Shown here in pieces: positions 1 to 3,000 of a DNA stretch of 5,744 nucleotides. The DNA comes from Alphaproteobacteria bacterium (lineage in GTDB: Bacteria; Pseudomonadota; Alphaproteobacteria; RF32; CAG-239), in NCBI GenBank assembly GCA_017650255.1, contig JAGCFG010000024.1, positions 1 through 5,744 on the forward strand. Reading direction: 5' to 3'. How positions within the stretch are numbered: the first letter of the stretch is position 1; each line of letters begins with the position of its first letter. Below the pieces are notes generated by a model, which was not told the origin of the DNA, did not search any database, and worked only from the letters and a program-made list of their open reading frames with translations. The translations under genes were made by a program, and so were the position numbers.

Positions 1-2
1 AT

Positions 3-36
3 AAAAAAATCGCCGAACCCTAAAGTCCGACGATTT
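3..36 (-). terminator. Intrinsic terminator of the fourth membrane-protein gene
   Basis: On the minus strand a 10-bp stem (arms 25-34 and 9-18, with two G-U pairs) closes a 6-nt loop and is followed by seven T (3-9). It begins about 10 nt after the stop codon. It is the most diverged of four related hairpins that follow the four paralogous genes. Confidence 0.85.
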
Positions 37-44
37 CTTCACAA

Positions 45-386
45 TCAGGCAAATCTCATAATCATTAACTTAATCATGGCAAAAAGCCCTTCGAACAGAT
101 ACAACCAAACCACTGAGAAAACAATCACCTGAGCAAAAGCCAAAAAATCATTCTGCATAGTAGTATGGTACACCAAAGAAAGAATAACCCAAATAAGAAA
201 GGCCACCGACAGCAACACCCCACATGCTAGCCTCGCTTTCTTTCGATTTGGACTAGGAAAGATGAACAATTGTTTTTTTGAAGTATTCCCCCAAAAAACA
301 TTTACCATCGCAGCGACAAGCAGGCATATCAGCGCAAGCAATATTGCCGGGTTGGTAAAAATAACCATTAAAATAAATTCAATCAT
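45..386 (-). CDS. Small multi-pass membrane protein, paralog 4 (most divergent, unknown function)
   Basis: I do not recognise a named family. The 113-residue product is strongly hydrophobic, with likely membrane segments near residues 10-31, 53-72 and 80-98. A basic stretch (SPNRKKAR, about 45-52) lies between the first two and probably faces the cytoplasm. It is a paralog of the three genes upstream on this strand: it keeps LFIF before the basic loop, and YHTTMQND (His74, Asp80) corresponds to NHTTVWxD in the others. It lacks the tryptophan and the FLIG motif after this site and is 15-23 residues shorter, so the last helix is reduced. The start is uncertain. ATG at 384-386 gives the longest ORF, but aligning the AT-rich leaders suggests the ATG at 366-368 (MVIFTNP). 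Neither has a close Shine-Dalgarno site. Its own terminator follows. Confidence 0.75.
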   Translation of the reverse strand: MIEFILMVIFTNPAILLALICLLVAAMVNVFWGNTSKKQLFIFPSPNRKKARLACGVLLSVAFLIWVILSLVYHTTMQNDFLAFAQVIVFSVVWLYLFEGLFAMIKLMIMRFA

Positions 387-387
387 A

Positions 388-417
388 CTATAATTTTTTT
401 TGGTGAATAATAGGCAT
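388..417 (-). other. Possible 9-residue leader peptide ahead of paralog 4
   Basis: A GGAG (430-433, minus strand) lies 12 nt before an ATG that opens a nine-codon frame, MPIIHQKKL, ending in TAG one base before the ATG of the downstream gene. The TAG-T-ATG arrangement would suit translational coupling and would explain why the gene itself lacks a Shine-Dalgarno site. The other three paralogs show no such frame. An ORF this short can arise by chance. Confidence 0.22.
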
Positions 418-437
418 ATATATACAAATCTCCTTTG

Positions 438-466
438 TTCCTAGCACAAAAACACCAAAAAGTAAA
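438..466 (-). promoter_or_regulatory. Weak candidate promoter for paralog 4
   Basis: By position and partial similarity to the paralog 2 promoter (a shared TTTTTGTGCTAG-like stretch), the -10 would be TAGGAA (438-443) and the -35 TTTACT (461-466), 17 nt apart. Both hexamers are poor. The conserved TGGACA of the other units is missing here. Confidence 0.3.
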
Positions 467-491
467 GTTATTTTCGTCAAACCTTTTGTTC

Positions 492-528
492 AAAAAAAGG
501 CCGTCGAACCATAAAAAGTTCAACGACC
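492..528 (-). terminator. Intrinsic terminator of membrane paralog 3
   Basis: The minus strand shows an 11-bp stem (arms 518-528 and 499-509) containing two G-U pairs, an 8-nt loop, and seven T (492-498). It starts 6 nt after the TAG stop. The arms are variants of the GTTGAAC/GTTCAAC hairpin found after the other paralogs. Confidence 0.9.
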
Positions 529-534
529 TATATA

Positions 535-921
535 CTAAGAAACAATATACATCCAAAGTAGATGAAGTCCCATAACAACGCAAATAAAAATAAAAGTCAA
601 AATAGCCACGACTACCTGCGCTAACAGGAGAAAGATCCATGAAAATCCGATCAGAAAAATCAGATTCACAAAGTCATACCAGACTGTCGTATGGTTGGCA
701 ATAACAATCACCAGCCACAGAGCCATCACCGCGGCAACACCGACACGATAGAACCACTTTGGCCAATTCTCATAAGGATCATCAGGCCTCAAGAGAAAAA
801 TTTGCGCAGTCTCAGGGCCTCTGCCCCAAAAAAAGACCACAACAGCCAACACAGCCAAAATCGCAAGAGCAACATAGACAAGCGGCTGCAGACTTGCCAA
901 ACCAAAAATGTTTATTGTCAT
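535..921 (-). CDS. Small multi-pass membrane protein, paralog 3 (unknown function)
   Basis: The 128-residue product is not a family I can name. It has a hydrophobic segment at about 13-32, a charged loop at 33-59 (RGPETAQ...PDDPYENWPKWFYR), a second segment at 60-75, and a long hydrophobic C-terminal half (84-126) that could hold two helices. The motif NHTTVWYDFVN (His77, Asp83) followed by FLIG sits at the junction after the second segment. The N-terminus MTINIF and QPLVYV (12-17) are shared with paralogs 1 and 2. By the positive-inside rule the charged loop is probably cytoplasmic and the His/Asp motif periplasmic; this is an inference. The start ATG (919-921) is supported by alignment of the N-termini. 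No Shine-Dalgarno site is visible. The gene has its own candidate promoter and terminator, so it is probably monocistronic. Confidence 0.85.
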   Translation of the reverse strand: MTINIFGLASLQPLVYVALAILAVLAVVVFFWGRGPETAQIFLLRPDDPYENWPKWFYRVGVAAVMALWLVIVIANHTTVWYDFVNLIFLIGFSWIFLLLAQVVVAILTFIFICVVMGLHLLWMYIVS

Positions 922-965
922 AATTTATTAAATTTAGGAACAAAATAATTTTCAAAAGTATTAGA

Positions 966-994
966 TATCTAGCACACAAAAAACATTCTGTCCA
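966..994 (-). promoter_or_regulatory. Candidate sigma-70-type promoter of paralog 3
   Basis: The minus strand reads TGGACA (989-994), 17 nt, TAGATA (966-971). This is the best-spaced of the four candidate promoters. The -35 abuts the T-tract of the preceding terminator (996-1002). The leader to the ATG would be about 40 nt. Confidence 0.6.
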
Positions 995-995
995 C

Positions 996-1030
996 AAAAA
1001 AATCGTTGAACCATAACAGTCCAACGATTT
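996..1030 (-). terminator. Intrinsic terminator of membrane paralog 2
   Basis: The minus-strand stem has arms 1019-1028 and 1002-1011, with one G-U pair and two further A-T pairs at the base. The loop is 7 nt and seven T follow (996-1002). It lies about 10 nt after the TAA stop and belongs to the same hairpin family as the other three. Confidence 0.9.
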
Positions 1031-1038
1031 TCAAATTT

Positions 1039-1449
1039 TTACTTAAATATGTCTACAAACAATTTTCCGGTACATACGATAATAAAAATCAATAATGCAT
1101 ACAAGGAAAGCACTATCCCAGACAGTATGCACACTGCAGCAAAAACAAGAAGATATACCAACAGCATCACATACAACCAAACACCAGAAAATCCCAGCAG
1201 AAACACAAAATTAATTACATCTCCCCAAAATGTCTGGTGATTGAGAATAACGACAACAAGCCAAATAATCGTTACCACAACAAGAATAGCTTTATAAAAC
1301 CATTTAAGGCGAGGAAAAAAAATAAACAGTTTGCTGTCTTCAACTTCATGAGGCGGCAACAAAGCCGACAAAGAAACTATACTCAACAGCAACAACGCCA
1401 CCCAAACAAAGGGTTGTGCATAATCCAAATGAAAAACATTAATATTCAT
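1039..1449 (-). CDS. Small multi-pass membrane protein, paralog 2 (unknown function)
   Basis: The 136-residue product is not a recognised family. The N-terminus MNINVFHLDYAQPFVWV carries the shared QPxV(W/Y)V motif (12-17) and leads into a first membrane segment at about 14-31. A mixed-charge loop follows (PPHEVEDSKLFIFFPRLKWFYK, 32-53), then a second segment at 54-69. The conserved site is NHQTFWGDVIN (His71, Asp77), followed by FLLG. The remainder (78-129) is hydrophobic enough for two helices, ending in the polar tail CTGKLFVDIFK. It differs from its neighbours in having Gln rather than Thr after the histidine. A GGAG at 1470-1473 is 20 nt from the ATG, too far for ordinary initiation. The start is fixed by similarity of the N-termini. 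Confidence 0.85.
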   Translation of the reverse strand: MNINVFHLDYAQPFVWVALLLLSIVSLSALLPPHEVEDSKLFIFFPRLKWFYKAILVVVTIIWLVVVILNHQTFWGDVINFVFLLGFSGVWLYVMLLVYLLVFAAVCILSGIVLSLYALLIFIIVCTGKLFVDIFK

Positions 1450-1473
1450 AATAGTAATTTTTAAACAATCTCC

Positions 1474-1502
1474 GCCCTAACACACAAAAACAATTTTGTC
1501 CA
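1474..1502 (-). promoter_or_regulatory. Candidate promoter of paralog 2, weak -10
   Basis: TGGACA (1497-1502) is followed after 17 nt by TAGGGC (1474-1479). The spacer ends in TTTTTGTGTGT, closely matching the paralog 3 promoter, so the two are homologous, but the -10 has decayed toward GC. Activity may be low or may need an activator. Confidence 0.4.
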
Positions 1503-1503
1503 C

Positions 1504-1537
1504 AAAAAAATCGTTGAACCACAAGAGTTCAACGATT
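1504..1537 (-). terminator. Intrinsic terminator of membrane paralog 1
   Basis: This is the best of the four related hairpins: a perfect stem of about 11 bp (arms 1527-1537 and 1509-1519), a 7-nt loop and seven T (1504-1510). It begins 18 nt after the TGA stop. Confidence 0.92.
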
Positions 1538-1555
1538 CTTTTTCAGTCAAAGCCT

Positions 1556-1960
1556 TCATAAATCATCTTCATTTGGATCCATCTTACCGAACAGTGTCAT
1601 AATAAGCAGAACTAAATAGTATAAAACCATTATCACGCAGACAAGCGCCGACACAACCAGTATAAATACCAAAGCGGCCACAAGCCCAAATAGCGGAGAA
1701 ACTCCGATAAGAAACACAAAGTTCACCAGGTCATTCCATACAGTCGTGTGGTTGGCAACAATAATCGCTACCCACAAACCTACGATGGCAAGCGACAGCA
1801 CCCAGTTAAAGATTTTGAGACGTTTTTGCTCTTCCGGATAATATCCGACAGAAAGTTCTCTGTAGAACAAAACATTAGGAATAGCCATAAGCGCAATCAG
1901 CGCCAGCACAACCCAAACAAGGGGTTGGCAAAAACTCAAATCAAAAATGTTAATAGTCAT
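1556..1960 (-). CDS. Small multi-pass membrane protein, paralog 1 (unknown function)
   Basis: The 134-residue product is not a family I can name. MTINIFDLSFCQPLVWV opens the protein and leads into the first membrane segment (about 14-32). The loop YRELSVGYYPEEQKRLK (33-49) is charged, the second segment covers about 53-68, and NHTTVWNDLVN (His71, Asp77) with FLIG follows. A hydrophobic stretch at 78-124 could form two helices. The tail GKMDPNEDDL is acidic, unlike the other copies. An upstream ATG (1991-1993) would add 11 residues. I reject it because those bases align with the untranslated leader of paralog 3, and the proteins align from MTINIF. No Shine-Dalgarno site is near the chosen ATG. 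The gene lies directly downstream of the pal terminator but has its own candidate promoter. Confidence 0.85.
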   Translation of the reverse strand: MTINIFDLSFCQPLVWVVLALIALMAIPNVLFYRELSVGYYPEEQKRLKIFNWVLSLAIVGLWVAIIVANHTTVWNDLVNFVFLIGVSPLFGLVAALVFILVVSALVCVIMVLYYLVLLIMTLFGKMDPNEDDL

Positions 1961-2001
1961 ATTGTATAAATTTAGAACAGAATAATTTTTCATTTAGACG
2001 T

Positions 2002-2031
2002 TATATAACACCATATCTTGATAATTGTCCA
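2002..2031 (-). promoter_or_regulatory. Candidate sigma-70-type promoter of paralog 1
   Basis: TGGACA (2026-2031) is followed after 18 nt by TATATA (2002-2007); TTATAT with a 17-nt spacer is equally possible. The -35 abuts the T-tract of the pal terminator. Confidence 0.55.
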
Positions 2032-2032
2032 C

Positions 2033-2059
2033 AAAAAAAGCACCCTAAAAAGGGTGCTT
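2033..2059 (-). terminator. Intrinsic terminator of pal
   Basis: A perfect 9-bp GC-containing stem AAGCACCCT/AGGGTGCTT (arms 2051-2059 and 2038-2046) with a 4-nt loop is followed by seven T (2033-2039). It lies about 24 nt after the pal stop. Confidence 0.93.
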
Positions 2060-2083
2060 CTTTATATTCAAACTGTCTAAAAA

Positions 2084-2539
2084 TTAGTTAGCAGCTTTAA
2101 CAACTGTTACAGCACGACGGTTTTGAGCCCAAGCAGCTTCGTTGCTACCCAAAACAGCCGGTCTCTCTTTACCATAAGAAATGGTAGAGATTCTGTCAGC
2201 ATCAATGCCATTAGCTACCAAATAAGATTTTACAGCATTTGCACGACGCTCACCCAAAGCCAAGTTGTATTCTCTGGTACCGCGTTCATCGCAATAACCT
2301 TGAACAATTACATCAACTTTTTCGTGGTTCTTCAACCATTTAACTTGAGTGTCAAGAGCTTCTTCAGCATTGTTGCTCAAAGAAGAGCTGTCAAAAGCAA
2401 AGAATACTCTGTCTTCGGCATTTGCCATAAAATTGCGGGCATCTCTGGAGTCGCATTCGCTGCCGCCAAACCACTCACTGGTTGTAGAACAAGCAGACAA
2501 CAAAGCTACAAAGCAGAACAGACCTAAAAGTTTTTTCAT
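2084..2539 (-). CDS. pal: Peptidoglycan-associated lipoprotein Pal (Tol-Pal system)
   Basis: This is a lipoprotein of 151 residues, anchored in the outer membrane and binding peptidoglycan and TolB, with a role in outer-membrane constriction and integrity. The lipoprotein signal peptide MKKLLGLFCFVALLSAC ends in the lipobox LSAC, with lipidation expected at Cys17. After a short linker comes an OmpA-like domain (about 44-148). GYCDERGTREYNLALGERRANAV (80-103, interrupted here by no gap) contains the diaminopimelate-binding pair expected in this family, Asp84 and Arg99, with the same 15-residue spacing as OmpA. SYGKERPAV and the NRRAV end are typical of Pal. Length is slightly below the E. coli protein. 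Cys29 and Cys83 are additional cysteines. The start is supported by GGAGA and the signal peptide. No tolB or cpoB gene is adjacent, which is unusual. Confidence 0.96.
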   Translation of the reverse strand: MKKLLGLFCFVALLSACSTTSEWFGGSECDSRDARNFMANAEDRVFFAFDSSSLSNNAEEALDTQVKWLKNHEKVDVIVQGYCDERGTREYNLALGERRANAVKSYLVANGIDADRISTISYGKERPAVLGSNEAAWAQNRRAVTVVKAAN

Positions 2540-2545
2540 TTTATT

Positions 2546-2550
2546 TCTCC
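2546..2550 (-). promoter_or_regulatory. Shine-Dalgarno site of pal
   Basis: GGAGA on the minus strand is 6 nt before the pal ATG and decides the start codon. It is the only close, well-formed ribosome binding site in the window. Confidence 0.85.
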
Positions 2551-2687
2551 ATATATGGTTTTAATATTTTCATTAAATACATCTGCTAACTTAAGCAATA
2601 AGAATTAATTTTTCAATAACAAAATGCAAAAAAATCAAAAATTGTGTCTTTTTTATTTTTTCATTTCGCAATTTTTACCACAAACAT
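2551..2687. other. AT-rich upstream region of pal
   Basis: About 137 bases without a plausible gene, dominated by A and T runs. The pal promoter must lie here or in the palindromic repeats beyond if pal is not co-transcribed with ppdK. Weak -35-like hexamers (TTGAAA at 2611-2616, TTGCAT at 2623-2628) have no convincing -10 at the right distance, so I do not place a promoter. Confidence 0.5.
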
Positions 2688-2755
2688 CCACTATAAAAAC
2701 TCAGAAAATAGGACAAATAAGCAATTTCTGTATTAGTTGCCCACTATAAAAACTC
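2688..2755. repeat. Palindromic element copy A, short form lacking the centre
   Basis: The 15-mer CCACTATAAAAACTC occurs at 2688-2702 and again at 2741-2755. Between them, AGAAAATAGGACAAATAA resembles the left arm of copy B, and TTTCTGTATTAGTTGCC is identical to the right arm of copy B. The variable stem and the GTAC tip of copies B and C are absent, as if deleted. The right end of this copy doubles as the left end of copy B. Confidence 0.65.
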
Positions 2756-2873
2756 GGATAATGAGGCAAATAATAAGAAACAAGAGCGAAAGTACCGCAG
2801 CGTACAAAAAAAGTACGTGAGGAAACTTTCGTCTCGCAGTTTCTGTATTAGTTGCCTCATTATACGAGTTTTT
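2748..2873. repeat. Palindromic element copy B, long hairpin
   Basis: A 126-nt imperfect inverted repeat. Outer arms 2748-2781 and 2839-2873 pair along nearly their whole length, including ATAATGAGGCAA. A 7-bp inner block (CGAAAGT 2787-2793 with 2825-2831) follows, and the tip is CGTAC (2801-2805), seven A, GTACG (2813-2817). The arms are not perfect complements: the left arm has AAATAATAAG where a perfect complement of the right would read AACTAATACAG, giving a bulge. No ORF fits it. It could act as DNA (mobile palindrome) or RNA (3' structure). Confidence 0.85.
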
Positions 2874-2877
2874 ACTC

Positions 2878-2998
2878 AGAAGGCGATTTATGAGGCTAAT
2901 AATAAGAAAAAACTCCTTTAGCGACAGGAGTGTACATAAACGTACATGACTTAGCTAAAGGAGTTTTTTATGTATTAGGAGCCCATAAGGCGCCTTCT
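2878..2998. repeat. Palindromic element copy C, long hairpin
   Basis: A 121-nt imperfect inverted repeat. Outer arms begin AGAAGGCG (2878-2885) and end CGCCTTCT (2991-2998). A perfect 16-bp inner stem joins 2907-2922 to 2954-2969. The tip is TGTAC (2931-2935), six bases, GTACA (2942-2946). It shares ATGAGGC-x-AATAATAAGAAA on the left and TGTATTAG on the right with copy B, but its inner stem (CTCCTTTAGC core) is unrelated to that of copy B. Confidence 0.88.
2901..2998 (-). terminator. Probable ppdK terminator formed by palindrome copy C
   Basis: The hairpin starts 2 nt after the ppdK TAA. On the minus strand the inner 16-bp stem (2907-2922 with 2954-2969) ends in six T (2907-2912) that form part of the stem rather than a free tract. 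Termination is likely but the structure is larger than a normal intrinsic terminator, and it would work on either strand. Confidence 0.55.
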
Positions 2999-3000
2999 AA

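Larger units (their letters stand above)
1..2039 (-). repeat. Tandem array of four diverged promoter-gene-terminator units
   Basis: Four units of about 500 bp lie head to tail, each with candidate promoter, AT-rich leader, one membrane-protein gene and terminator. Similarity is not limited to protein: the leader AATTATTyTGTTC and the bases before the ATG match between paralogs 1 and 3, the promoter spacers match between 2 and 3, and all four terminators share arms. The pattern points to repeated duplication of a whole transcription unit. The repeat boundary seems to fall at the T-tract, because the pal terminator has the same TTTTTTTGTGGACA junction after an unrelated hairpin. The array touches the window edge and may extend further. 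Confidence 0.75.

Noticed and set aside
383..640. 85-codon minus-strand frame overlapping paralogs 3 and 4
   Set aside because: It crosses a terminator and reads the end of paralog 3 in another frame; no similarity to the family.
812..1024. 70-codon minus-strand frame overlapping the start of paralog 3
   Set aside because: Its ATG sits in the loop of a terminator hairpin, and the frame is the alternative reading of a gene supported by paralogy.
491..1537. Integron-like attC sites (GTTGAAC matches GTTRRRY and GTTCAAC matches RYYYAAC) making the array a gene-cassette array
   Set aside because: The order is GTTRRRY then RYYYAAC, opposite to attC; arms are short, each is followed by exactly seven T as in a terminator, and no integrase is seen.
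1556..1993. Longer start for paralog 1 (MKNYSVLNLYN extension)
   Set aside because: The added bases align with the untranslated leader of paralog 3, and no other paralog has the extension.
2123..2527. 134-codon open frame on the plus strand
   Set aside because: Antisense to pal, which has a lipobox, an OmpA-like domain and a Shine-Dalgarno site.
2688..2998. CRISPR array
   Set aside because: Only three units, the repeats are long hairpins with arms on both sides rather than short repeats with unique spacers, and no cas gene is present.
2688..2998. Retron or other reverse-transcriptase template RNA
   Set aside because: The long hairpins recall such RNAs, but no reverse transcriptase gene lies in the window and the conserved branching features are not seen.
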